Below, piece after piece: positions 34,416 to 43,339 of a DNA stretch of 64,000 nucleotides (positions within the stretch are counted from its first letter, which is position 1; each line of letters opens with the position of its first letter). The stretch is from Parabacteroides goldsteinii (GTDB lineage Bacteria; Bacteroidota; Bacteroidia; Bacteroidales; Tannerellaceae), in contig NZ_JADNBB010000001.1 of the NCBI RefSeq assembly GCF_015550595.1, forward strand, positions 55,641 to 119,640, given 5' to 3'. The position numbers were made by a program, and so were the translations under genes. The notes beneath the pieces were generated by a model. The model was not told the DNA's origin. It made no database searches and saw only the letters and a program-made list of their open reading frames with translations.

Positions 34416-36797
34416 TTAGGGTATCTGCGGTACGGGAACGGCCTTTCCCGCTGTCGTTTTCTGAAAATAACCGGCTCCTAATGAAACTATTAACTTATTT
34501 TTCTCGGTTGCCAGAAGAAGACGGTCGACCGACGATTTACTGATTTCGCGCACGGTGCCCTCTTCGCGGATCTCCGCCCGCTTAAAACGTTCGGGCATTT
34601 CGGCAAAAAGCTTCTGCAAAGTGAAAGGCATCTTATAATGCAGGTTCTTCTTACTCTTTTTCAAGGAAGTGCTCACCAGGTAAGTATGTTGCAGACAAAC
34701 CGTGCCGATATGGAAAGCAGCATTGAAATCATCATCCGAGATCACCCAATCCTTTTCTTCACTCTTGCTCTCCCCCTTACGTATGGCAGTCAGTACCATA
34801 CCGATACGGAAGATAGCCAACCGGTAACGCAACACAGCGGAAGCCACATCCTCGTGCCCGAACATACGTACATTATTATATTCATCTTTGAAATAAGCAT
34901 TCAACCGCTCGCGCTGTGCGCGGCTGAAACGTACCTAGGTTGGATACTTATCCAGATGTACGCCGATATCCAACACCCGTTCGGCCAACCCGTCGAAGTA
35001 ATGCGCGGCCGCAGGCGTATCGTCTTCCGAGGTAAGCGGACGGTATTCGCCATGCCCGGCAATCTTGTACATCATCAAACGGCTGAACAATCCGCTCTCG
35101 GCGGAAGGGATCAGCCGGCTGAACATGCCCGGCGTACCGGTCAACAGCATACTGAGCAAAGGATAGGAAGCCAGCAGCGAACCGTTCGTCTTTGTCGAGT
35201 TGCCTACCCGTTCGTGATGGGCCGCCTGGTTCAACAGATAGCCGTAGTTGCCGTAATCCTGAAACAGGGTATTGGTGACGGCCTCTATCTCGGTTTCAAA
35301 CAGGCAGGAAGCATAATGTTCGTTCGTTTCCAACTGTTCCACCATCCGCGCGAGCGAGGTATAACCGGAGACGTTCAAGTCCATCTGTTTCACCGGATCG
35401 GGATTTTCGGGAGCCAACCCAACGGGTTTCTTTCCGCCCGAACGGAGCAACTGCTTCTGATAAAGGTCGTAATCCTCCTTTTTCTTCAGGTATTCCTTCA
35501 CGCGGTAACGCGAATTATCGTACACGTAACGTTGCCAGGAGGCGATCAACTTGAAGAGAGCCGCCACACAGCCCTTGCCGCTTCCCGACTCGCCAATCAC
35601 CACGCCATAGAAAGGAGCCTGGTATTCTTTCCTGGCAAACGAACCGAGCACGCGGGGCGTCACGCTGCTCAACAAGGCCAGCGACGACAAAAGCAATATG
35701 CTCCGCTCGGTATCGTCGGACGCATATTCCAGGATTTCGAGGACAAGCGGCGGCAGCGACTGCAAAAACTCTTTCCGGAAAGGGGGAAGAGATGTTTCAT
35801 CCGGCTCTATATCAATGCCTTCACCCTCCTGTTCCTCCACGGTTTCATTTCCGGCATTACCGGTGAAGTCTTTGGGGCTTTTGAGGCTTTGCGACGTTTT
35901 CCCGTCGGCCGGAGGGCAGTAAGGGTTGGAGCCGTGGGAGCTACGGTAGCGGGCGTAAATATCGGTGACTATGGAAGTGATCTCTTTTTCCGTGAAGTCC
36001 GCCCGGGTGTAACGGCGCCGGCATTCGTCGGCCACTTCGCGCTCGTCGAAACCGGCATTGTTCAACACAGACGCCAGTTTGACCATATAGGCATGGCGGT
36101 TGCCCGAAATGAAGGAGTTGCCGGCCTCGAACTTTTCCAGGTAATGTTCCAGGCGGTTGTCCGATAAAGTATTATCGGCCGGCGGTGCCTTCGCGGCAAT
36201 ATGCACGACAGCAGCTTGTGCCTTATAGAAGGCAGCGGGGTCGGCACTGACAAAGCAGCTCCGGTTGGGATCTTTGCCGGAGATATCGACTTCGACCCCC
36301 GGCAGGTCGGTTTCTATCCGGTGCCGCACGGTTTCGAACGCCTGCAAATGCTGCGGCAGGCCGCTGTCGACCAGCACAAACAGCTTGACTCCTGTACCGG
36401 ATGCGCTGATGTGCCCGGCCTTCACGTAGGGTAGCTCCCCGGCACGCCGGAGGATATCGGTAGCGGAGCCTGCCACCTTGTCGATATCGACAGTGATGCA
36501 CTGGCTGTAACTCACCATAAACTCCTGTTTGCGACCGCCTTCCATAACGCCGCCGGCCACGACGAGCGGGAGGTTCTTCTTCCGCCCGTCGCCGCTTTTC
36601 TTATCGCCTGCGGCATAAGCGGCCCGCAGGAGGGAGATAGGGGATAGGTATTTTCCACTTTTCACCTGATCAATGTATTGATCCAAAGAGATAGCCTGAT
36701 GGCTGCGTGTGTCGAATGCAGAGTGGAAGAAGGTACATTCGACGCTTTGTTTTGAGAATTCATTCATGATACGGGTTGTAAGGCAGCGAGGGTACAC
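34416..36797 (-). pseudogene. BT4734/VirE-N plus DUF3987 protein, interrupted by one amber codon
   Basis: One continuous frame of 794 codons, broken only by TAG at 34935-34937. The part before it (620 aa) has the BT4734-like N-terminal domain, a primase-like middle (VKLFVLVDSGLPQHLQAF) and a P-loop (VVIGESGSGKGCVAALF). The part after it continues the DUF3987 C-terminus (VRFSRAQRERLNAYF, then RYRLAIFRIGMVLTAIR). Aligned with the intact paralogue at 56449-58656, the TAG falls at a glutamine (RRLQVRL), so a single CAG to TAG change explains it. It may be inactive, or read through by suppression. The family is common beside HU, DUF4248 and muramidase genes near Bacteroidales surface loci; its role is unknown, perhaps DNA-related. 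Confidence 0.8.
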
Positions 36798-36837
36798 CGC
36801 CGTTAATACTAGTGATAAGATCGCCGGGATCTATGCA

Positions 36838-37074
36838 TTAAGGTTCGCCCAGGTGGTCGATCAGTACCGCCACCTGCCTGGGTGTGTAGAGTTTCTGAAA
36901 CTTCACCCAGCCGGCTGCTTCCAGTTTGGCTTTCAGGCCGCGTGAGGTACGTATCCATTCCCACATGCGCTTATAAGCCACCACAGGGGTGCGACCGGGG
37001 AAATATAACTGGGCGAATTCGGCAACACCATAAGCCCTTTTGAAATTATTTTTTCCATCACAAACAGTATCCAT
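36838..37074 (-). CDS. DUF4248 small protein
   Basis: 78 aa from the ATG at 37074; an upstream in-frame extension to 37158 is hydrophobic and unlikely. It carries the DUF4248 pattern: AYGVAEFAQLYFPGRTPVVA, RMWEWIRTSRGLKAKLEAAG and the C-terminal YTPRQVAVLIDHLGEP. It is homologous to the 55381-55605 gene, with the same ending HLGEP. The protein is winged-helix-like in pattern and may bind DNA. It is upstream of the DUF3987 pseudogene on the same strand (40-bp gap). Confidence 0.85.
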   Translation of the reverse strand: MDTVCDGKNNFKRAYGVAEFAQLYFPGRTPVVAYKRMWEWIRTSRGLKAKLEAAGWVKFQKLYTPRQVAVLIDHLGEP

Positions 37075-37195
37075 ACACGTTGTATTTAAGCGTTTAACAA
37101 TGATATAAATATAGCAAATAATACAATAACAGGCAAGCAAAAACCAAGTTATTTTCACAATTTCACCCCACCCCGTTAAACCTTTTTATCGCCCC

Positions 37196-37229
37196 TTTGT
37201 CTATATTCCGATTGAGTTGTGTATATTTA
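37196..37229 (+). promoter_or_regulatory. Candidate promoter of the RND efflux operon
   Basis: TTTG at 37196-37199 and TATATTTA at 37222-37229 with 22 bp between: one mismatch in the -7 box. The adaptor ATG is 42 bp downstream. The divergent DUF4248 gene starts at 37074, and no clear box for it was found. Confidence 0.4.
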
Positions 37230-37270
37230 CATGCCTATTGATAAGTTTTAAAGTAGATACCATTGAAAAT

Positions 37271-38368
37271 ATGACGAAGAGAGTGAAGTGGGGCGTTACC
37301 GCCGCAATCCTTCTATTGATTGTAGGAATGATTGTTTATCCACAGATTAAGACCCAGTTGACTGCATCCGGCAAAACGGACGAAGTGGCTCCCGCTCCGG
37401 GAACGAGCTTACGGAAGCAGGTATTGAACATTAACGCCGAAGTGCTGAAATTCCAATCACTGACCGACAAAGTTATTAGCACGGGCAGTATTATCCCCGA
37501 CGAAGAAGTAGACTTATCCTTCGAGTCGTCAGGAAAAGTAGTGAATATCTATTTCACCGAGGGTACGCATGTGAAAGCAGGCGACCTGTTGGCGAAAATC
37601 AACGACAAACCTTTACAGGCCCAGTTGAGAAAACTGGAAGCCCAGATCCCCCTGGCAAAAGACCGGGTGTACCGCCAACGCACACTTCTTGAAAAAGATG
37701 CCGTCAGCCAGGAGGCTTACGAGCAGGTGACTACCGAATATGAGAAACTGATGGCCGATATCGACCTGGTGAAAGCCAACATCCTGCAAACAGAGCTACG
37801 CGCTCCGTTCGACGGGATCATCGGGCTGCGCTCGGTCAGCGAAGGGGCCTATGTCTCTCCCACTACCGTTATCACCAAATTGACGAAGATATCGCCGCTG
37901 AAAATCGAGTTCTCCATTCCGGAAAACTATGCGACCGACGTAACCGACGGTACTTCCATCGTCTTCCGCCTAGAAGACTCCAACGGTATGATGCGCGATT
38001 ACAGCGCCAAAGTATATGCCGTGGAAAGCAAGGTGGATATGTCGACCCGTACCCTGAAAGTGCGTGCCACCTACCCCAACACCAACGAGTCGATCTTCCC
38101 CGGACGTTATACCTCGGTGGAGATCACCAAACGCGAAATAAAAGATGCATTGGCTATCCCGAGCGAAGCGCTGATCCCCGAAATGGGAAAGAATGTGGTC
38201 TACCTGTATAAGAACGGAGTAGCCGAACCGGCGGAAATCACGATCGGGCTGCGTACGGAAAGCCGTGTGCAGGTACTTAAAGGTGTACAGCCCGGCGATA
38301 CATTGATCACCACCGGTGTAATGCAGCTTCGTACCGGTATGCAAGTTACTATTGATAATCTGTATTAA
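37271..38368 (+). CDS. RND efflux periplasmic adaptor (membrane fusion protein)
   Basis: 365 aa from the ATG at 37271; the longer frame from 37217 adds a leader with no signal. An N-terminal anchor (VTAAILLLIVGMIVYPQI) is followed by the lipoyl halves (VVNIYFTEGTHVKAGDLLAK and LRAPFDGIIGLRSVSEGAYV), a short alpha-hairpin between them and beta-barrel domains. It links the inner-membrane pump to TolC. First gene of a three-gene efflux operon; no local regulator is present. Exported compounds are unknown. Confidence 0.95.
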   Translation: MTKRVKWGVTAAILLLIVGMIVYPQIKTQLTASGKTDEVAPAPGTSLRKQVLNINAEVLKFQSLTDKVISTGSIIPDEEVDLSFESSGKVVNIYFTEGTHVKAGDLLAKINDKPLQAQLRKLEAQIPLAKDRVYRQRTLLEKDAVSQEAYEQVTTEYEKLMADIDLVKANILQTELRAPFDGIIGLRSVSEGAYVSPTTVITKLTKISPLKIEFSIPENYATDVTDGTSIVFRLEDSNGMMRDYSAKVYAVESKVDMSTRTLKVRATYPNTNESIFPGRYTSVEITKREIKDALAIPSEALIPEMGKNVVYLYKNGVAEPAEITIGLRTESRVQVLKGVQPGDTLITTGVMQLRTGMQVTIDNLY

Positions 38369-38376
38369 ATTCCCCT

Positions 38377-41300
38377 ATGGCAAATATATCGGAAACCAGT
38401 ATAAACAGGCCGGTACTTTCGACAGTAATGATGCTCGTCATCCTGCTGTTCGGTATGATCGGCTACAAGTTCCTGGGGGTTCGCGAGTTCCCCAGTGTAG
38501 ACCAGCCTATTATCTCGGTAAACGTATCCTATCCGGGAGCGAATGCCGAGGTTATCATGAACCAGATCACGGAGCCGTTGGAACAGAATATCAACGGTAT
38601 CCCGGGTATCCGTTCTCTGAGCAGCGTCAGCAGCCAGGGTAGCAGCCGTATCACCGTCGAGTTCGAATTGTCGGTGGATATGGAAACGGCAGCCAACGAC
38701 GTGCGCGACAAGGTATCGCGTGCCCAGCGCTATCTGCCGCGCGACTGCGACCCTCCTACCGTATCGAAGGCCGATGCCGACGCATCGCCCATCATGCAGA
38801 TCGGTATCCAGAGTAGCAGGCGTTCGCTGATGGAATTGAGCGAGATCGCCGAGTTGACGGTAAAAGAGCGTTTGCAGACGATCTCGAATGTGAGCGGGGT
38901 GGATATCTGGGGACAGAAACGTTACTCCATGCGCCTGTGGCTCGACCCGATCAAGATGGCGGGTTATGGTGTCACACCATTGGACGTGAAGAATGCGGTG
39001 GATGCGGAAAACGTAGAGTTGCCCTCCGGTAGTATCGAAGGAAATACGATCGATCTTTCCATCCGCACACTCGGATTGATGCATACGGCCAAAGAATTCG
39101 ACGACCTGATCATCAAGGAGGACGGTAATAATATCGTCCGTTTCAAGGATGTGGGACGGGCGGAACTGGCCCCGGAAGACCTCCGCAGTATTCTGCGTAA
39201 AAACGGCGAACCAATGGTGATCGACGTAATCATCCCCCAGCCGGGAGCCAACCATATCGAAATTGCCGACGAGGCTTACAGACGTATCGAACAGCTGAAG
39301 AAAGACCTTCCGGAGGATGTGACGATCGAAATGATATACGACAATACCCGTTTCATCCGCGCCTCCATCGCCGAGGTGGAAGAGACGATCTATGTGGCAT
39401 TCGCACTGGTGGTATTGATCATCTTCCTGTTCCTGCGCGACTGGCGTGTGACGCTGGTGCCGTGTGTGGTAATTCCGGTTTCCCTTGTCGGGGCTTTCTT
39501 TGTGATGTATATATCCGGCTTCTCCATCAACGTATTGACCATGTTGGCCGTCGTGCTCTCGGTAGGATTGGTGGTGGACGATGCGATTGTTGTCGCGGAG
39601 AATATTTATGTCCGTATCGAAAAGGGGATGAGTCCGAAAGAGGCGGGTATAGAAGGGTCTAAGGAAATATTTTTTGCGGTAGTATCCACTACGATCACCC
39701 TGATCTCCGTATTCCTTCCGATCGTATTTATGGAAGGGATGACCGGACGTCTGTTCAAGGAGTTCAGTATCGTGATTGCAGGTTCCGTGGCGATTTCCTC
39801 ATTTGTCGCCCTGACTTTTACCCCTATGCTCGCAACCAAGCTGCTGCGCAGGCGGGAAAAGAAGAACTGGCTGTATGTGAAAACCGAACCTTTCTTCGAA
39901 GGGTTGAATAATATCTATGCCCGGTCGCTCAATTATTTCCTGAGCCATAAATGGTGGGCGATCCCCATCGTGGTGATCCTGTTCGGTTCGATCGGGTATT
40001 TCTGGAAAACGATCCGGTCGGAATTGTCACCGCTGGAAGACCGTTCGTCCATCTCGATCAATATGCGTGCACAGGAAGGGGCTACCTTCGAGTTTATCCG
40101 AGATTATTCCGACCGGATAGCGGAACTGGCCGACTCTATCGCACCCGAGCGTAAGTTCCTGACCAACCGTTCGTCGAGCAGTAACGCAAATATCAGCGTG
40201 ATCCTGCCGGACATCAAAGAACGCGAACGTTCGCAGATGGAAATAGCCGAGCATCTTTCGGCGGCGGTAAGGAAAGAGACACAGGCCCGTGCATTCGTAC
40301 AGCAGCAGTCCACTTTCGGAGGACGCCGCGGTGGTATGCCTGTGCAGTATGTATTGCAGGCACCCAGCCTGGAGAAACTGGCGGAACACCTGCCGGCTTT
40401 CATGCTGAAGGTAAACGAAAGTCCCGTATTCCAGATGGCGGACGTGAACCTGAAGTTCACCAAGCCGGAAACGCGTATCGAGATCGACCGCGACAAGGCT
40501 TCTTCATTGGGAGTAAGTACCCGTAACATCGCCCAGACATTGCAGTATGCGTTGAGCGGACAGCGTATGGGCTATTTCTATATGAACGGTAAACAGTATC
40601 AGATATTGGGAGAGATCAACCGTCAGCAGCGTAACACGCCGCTCGACCTGAAATCCATCTATGTACGTAGCGACAACGGGGATATGATCCAGCTGGATAA
40701 CCTCGTCGCCCTGCATGAAGATGTGGCGCCGCCGCAGTTGTACCGCTACAACCGCTTTGTGTCGGCAACGGTTTCCAGTGGTCTGAACAAAGGATATACG
40801 ATTGGCGACGGTCTGGACGAAATGGACCGTATCGCGTCTGAAACATTGGACAACAGTTTCCGTACGGCTCTTTCGGGCGAGTCGAAAGAGTTTCGCGAGA
40901 GTTCATCCAGTTTGATGTTCGCCATGATCCTGGCTTTGTTGATGATCTACCTGGTGCTTGCCGCCCAGTTCGAGAGTTTCAAAGATCCGCTGGTGGTGAT
41001 GTTCACCGTGCCGCTGGCCATTGCCGGGGCGTTGATGTTTATGAGTTACTCGGGCATCACAATGAATATATTCAGTCAGATCGGTATCATTATGTTGATC
41101 GGCCTGGTGGCGAAGAACGGTATCCTGATCGTGGAGTTTGCCAACCAACGCCAGGAGGCGGGGCTGAGTATGGCGGAAGCGATCCGTTCGGCATCGACAC
41201 AGCGTCTGCGTCCGATCCTGATGACAAGCGTGTCTACCATCCTCGGATTGGTTCCGCTGGTATATGCGACGGGCGAAGGGGCACAGGGACGTATTGCGAT

Positions 41301-41406
41301 GGGTGTCGCCGTAGTAGGCGGTATGTTAGTTTCGACATTCCTTACCTTGTTTATCGTTCCGGCAATGTATAGTTTTATCTCAACAGACAGAGCAAAAAAG
41401 ATATGA
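38377..41406 (+). CDS. RND-family efflux pump, inner-membrane permease (AcrB/MexF type)
   Basis: 1009 aa with twelve membrane segments in two sixfold halves and two large periplasmic loops. Typical motifs: SINRPVLSTVMMLVILLFG at the N-terminus, the proton-relay segment VGLVVDDAIVVAENIYVRIE and LIGLVAKNGILIVEFANQR. The HAE-1 class pumps hydrophobic and amphiphilic compounds by proton exchange. It starts 8 bp after the adaptor and overlaps the TolC gene by 4 bp. Confidence 0.96.
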   Translation: MANISETSINRPVLSTVMMLVILLFGMIGYKFLGVREFPSVDQPIISVNVSYPGANAEVIMNQITEPLEQNINGIPGIRSLSSVSSQGSSRITVEFELSVDMETAANDVRDKVSRAQRYLPRDCDPPTVSKADADASPIMQIGIQSSRRSLMELSEIAELTVKERLQTISNVSGVDIWGQKRYSMRLWLDPIKMAGYGVTPLDVKNAVDAENVELPSGSIEGNTIDLSIRTLGLMHTAKEFDDLIIKEDGNNIVRFKDVGRAELAPEDLRSILRKNGEPMVIDVIIPQPGANHIEIADEAYRRIEQLKKDLPEDVTIEMIYDNTRFIRASIAEVEETIYVAFALVVLIIFLFLRDWRVTLVPCVVIPVSLVGAFFVMYISGFSINVLTMLAVVLSVGLVVDDAIVVAENIYVRIEKGMSPKEAGIEGSKEIFFAVVSTTITLISVFLPIVFMEGMTGRLFKEFSIVIAGSVAISSFVALTFTPMLATKLLRRREKKNWLYVKTEPFFEGLNNIYARSLNYFLSHKWWAIPIVVILFGSIGYFWKTIRSELSPLEDRSSISINMRAQEGATFEFIRDYSDRIAELADSIAPERKFLTNRSSSSNANISVILPDIKERERSQMEIAEHLSAAVRKETQARAFVQQQSTFGGRRGGMPVQYVLQAPSLEKLAEHLPAFMLKVNESPVFQMADVNLKFTKPETRIEIDRDKASSLGVSTRNIAQTLQYALSGQRMGYFYMNGKQYQILGEINRQQRNTPLDLKSIYVRSDNGDMIQLDNLVALHEDVAPPQLYRYNRFVSATVSSGLNKGYTIGDGLDEMDRIASETLDNSFRTALSGESKEFRESSSSLMFAMILALLMIYLVLAAQFESFKDPLVVMFTVPLAIAGALMFMSYSGITMNIFSQIGIIMLIGLVAKNGILIVEFANQRQEAGLSMAEAIRSASTQRLRPILMTSVSTILGLVPLVYATGEGAQGRIAMGVAVVGGMLVSTFLTLFIVPAMYSFISTDRAKKI

Positions 41407-42743
41407 AAAGATTGGCAATAATCATACTGGCAGCATCTGCTACCCTGGGTGTAAAGGCGCAGGAAGTATACAGCCTCAGACAATGTATCGAAACGGGACT
41501 GGAACGCAACTACTCCATCCGCATCATACGAAACGAACAACAGATTAGCGACAACAACGCTACGCCGGGTAATGCCGGTTATCTGCCTACCGTGGATATG
41601 AGCGGCGGGTTCAGCGGCTCGGTGAACAACAACCGTAACAAGCTGACCGACGGCACCACCGAAAAGCAAAACGGCGTCAACAGCGAAACCGGCAACATAG
41701 GCCTGAACGTGAACTGGACCGTATTCGACGGCTTCGGCATACAAGCCGAGTATTCGCGCTTGAAAGAGTTACAGCGGATGGGCGAACTGAACACCCGCAT
41801 GACGATAGAGGATTTCGTGGCAGACCTTTCCAGTGAGTATTACAACCGTATCCGCCAGAATATCCGTCTGCGTAACCTGCGTTCTTCCCTCGATCTTTCC
41901 CGCGAACGTGTCCGTATCGCGGAAGAGAGGTATCATATCGGTTCCGGCTCACGCATGGACTTGCAACAGGCACAGGTCGACTTCAACTCCGACAGTTCGA
42001 AGGTTTTAAACCAGCTGGAGGTGGTCAACACCTCGCGCATCCGGCTTAATGAGCTGATGGCACTCGAAAATGTAGAGGAGAACATCGCTATCAAAGACTC
42101 GGTGATCTATCCGAATATCTTCCTGGATGAAGTGGAGCTATGGAAAAGCACGATAGAATCGAACGCCTCGCTCCTAATTGCACAGAAAAACAAAACGCTC
42201 TCCGAACTGGATTACAAAAAGGTTAAAAGCCGCAACTACCCCTACGTAAAACTGAATGCCGGCTATGGCTACACCGCCAACTGGTATGAGGTGGGGAGCA
42301 CCGACCTGCAACAACGCCTGGGCCTCAATTACGGCATAACCGTCGGGCTGAGTCTGTTCGACGGATTGAACCGCCGCCGCGAACGCCGCAACGCCCGCAT
42401 CGAGATCGAGAACAAGGAGCTACGGATGCAGGAACTGGAACTGGCCTTGCGTGCGGATATGAGTAACCTCTGGATGGCTTACCAGAATAACCTCGACCTG
42501 TGGAGCCTGGAAAAGGAAAACCTGGTCGTCGCACAAGAGAACTACCGTATTGCCATCGACCGGTACAAATTGGGTGAGCTTTCGGGTATCGAACTGCGTG
42601 AAGCGCAAAACAGCTTGTTGGAAGCGGAAGAGCGCCAGTCCATCGCCGAATACTCCACCAAGCTATGCGAAGTATCTTTGCTGCAACTGAGCGGGCAGAT
42701 ACTGACTTATGTGGCTCCGGAACCGGAAAAAGCTAGTTTTTAA
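41403..42743 (+). CDS. TolC-family outer membrane efflux protein
   Basis: 446 aa with a signal peptide (LAIIILAASATLGVKAQ) and two repeated OEP helical regions (YSLRQCIETGLERNYSIRII and its second-half counterpart GELSGIELREAQNSLLEAEE). It forms the outer-membrane channel for the RND pump; translation is coupled through the ATGA overlap with the permease gene. A foldback repeat at 42744-42903 begins immediately after its stop. Confidence 0.95.
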   Translation: MKRLAIIILAASATLGVKAQEVYSLRQCIETGLERNYSIRIIRNEQQISDNNATPGNAGYLPTVDMSGGFSGSVNNNRNKLTDGTTEKQNGVNSETGNIGLNVNWTVFDGFGIQAEYSRLKELQRMGELNTRMTIEDFVADLSSEYYNRIRQNIRLRNLRSSLDLSRERVRIAEERYHIGSGSRMDLQQAQVDFNSDSSKVLNQLEVVNTSRIRLNELMALENVEENIAIKDSVIYPNIFLDEVELWKSTIESNASLLIAQKNKTLSELDYKKVKSRNYPYVKLNAGYGYTANWYEVGSTDLQQRLGLNYGITVGLSLFDGLNRRRERRNARIEIENKELRMQELELALRADMSNLWMAYQNNLDLWSLEKENLVVAQENYRIAIDRYKLGELSGIELREAQNSLLEAEERQSIAEYSTKLCEVSLLQLSGQILTYVAPEPEKASF

Positions 42744-42903
42744 CTACTTTTGGCTTGATCCAAAAGTAGACAAAAGATCAAGGCTACACCGGCTTCGCTG
42801 CTACGGCAAAAGACTACGCTGTCGTCTGCGAACGTAGGATGCGGAGTAGCGAGACAGGTGCTGCCTTGAACTTTTGATTACTTTTCTTTCAAGAGAAAAG
42901 TAA
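42744..42903. repeat. MITE-like foldback between convergent genes
   Basis: Bounded by two perfect 10-bp hairpins: CTACTTTTGG/CCAAAAGTAG (42744-42769, 6-nt loop) and TTACTTTTCT/AGAAAAGTAA (42878-42903, 6-nt loop). Just inside, CAAAAGATCAAGG and CCTTGAACTTTTG are inverted copies with one mismatch. The right hairpin contains the stop codon and last codons of the DUF4625 gene. I recognise this as a repeat type common in Bacteroidales intergenic DNA; it probably also helps terminate both transcripts. Confidence 0.7.
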
Positions 42904-43339
42904 TTTTAATATTACGTGCTACATACGCCTCATTGCCGGCTGCATCCGTGCAATAGACCATCAGGTGATAATTTCCTTCTGTTGCGTTGGCCGGTATCTC
43001 TATGTCATGGTGATGGATATGCGTATTCTTCTGGCCTGATACATCCCATGACCGGTTAAATGCAAAAGCGACCGTCTCGCCTGTCGCCGCCTTCGTATGT
43101 TCGTGCCCGTCGAAGTTATTGTGTATCTCGACCTTATAAGAGCCAAGCATCACATTATCCGACAGATCCATTTCAAAATGAATGGAAGAGCCCGGCTTCA
43201 ACATCGCTCCCTCTTCGGGTTCGATCAGGTTGATGACCGGCTTTGTCGTGTCGCCGTCCTTTTCATCGTCCGAACAAGATACAAACAAGGCAGCTACTGC
43301 CAGAATACTAACTATCGATAGATAAAATGCTGTTTTCAT
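42878..43339 (-). CDS. DUF4625-family lipoprotein, His-rich
   Basis: 153 aa with a lipoprotein signal (AVAALFVSCSDDEKDGD). One Ig-like beta-domain follows (KPVINLIEPEEGAML ... EIPANATEGNYHLMVYC). Histidines cluster in GHEHTK and THIHHHD, which suggests divalent-metal binding. It overlaps the TonB receptor gene upstream by 4 bp, so it is the last gene of that operon and likely the receptor's surface partner. Metal type is not determined. Confidence 0.85.
   Translation of the reverse strand: MKTAFYLSIVSILAVAALFVSCSDDEKDGDTTKPVINLIEPEEGAMLKPGSSIHFEMDLSDNVMLGSYKVEIHNNFDGHEHTKAATGETVAFAFNRSWDVSGQKNTHIHHHDIEIPANATEGNYHLMVYCTDAAGNEAYVARNIKITFLLKEK

Noticed and set aside
34638..36167. A 509-codon plus-strand frame opposite the DUF3987 pseudogene
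   Set aside because: Its composition (His, Arg, Gln and Val rich, no motifs) is that of an antisense shadow; the minus strand has clear domains and a paralogue.
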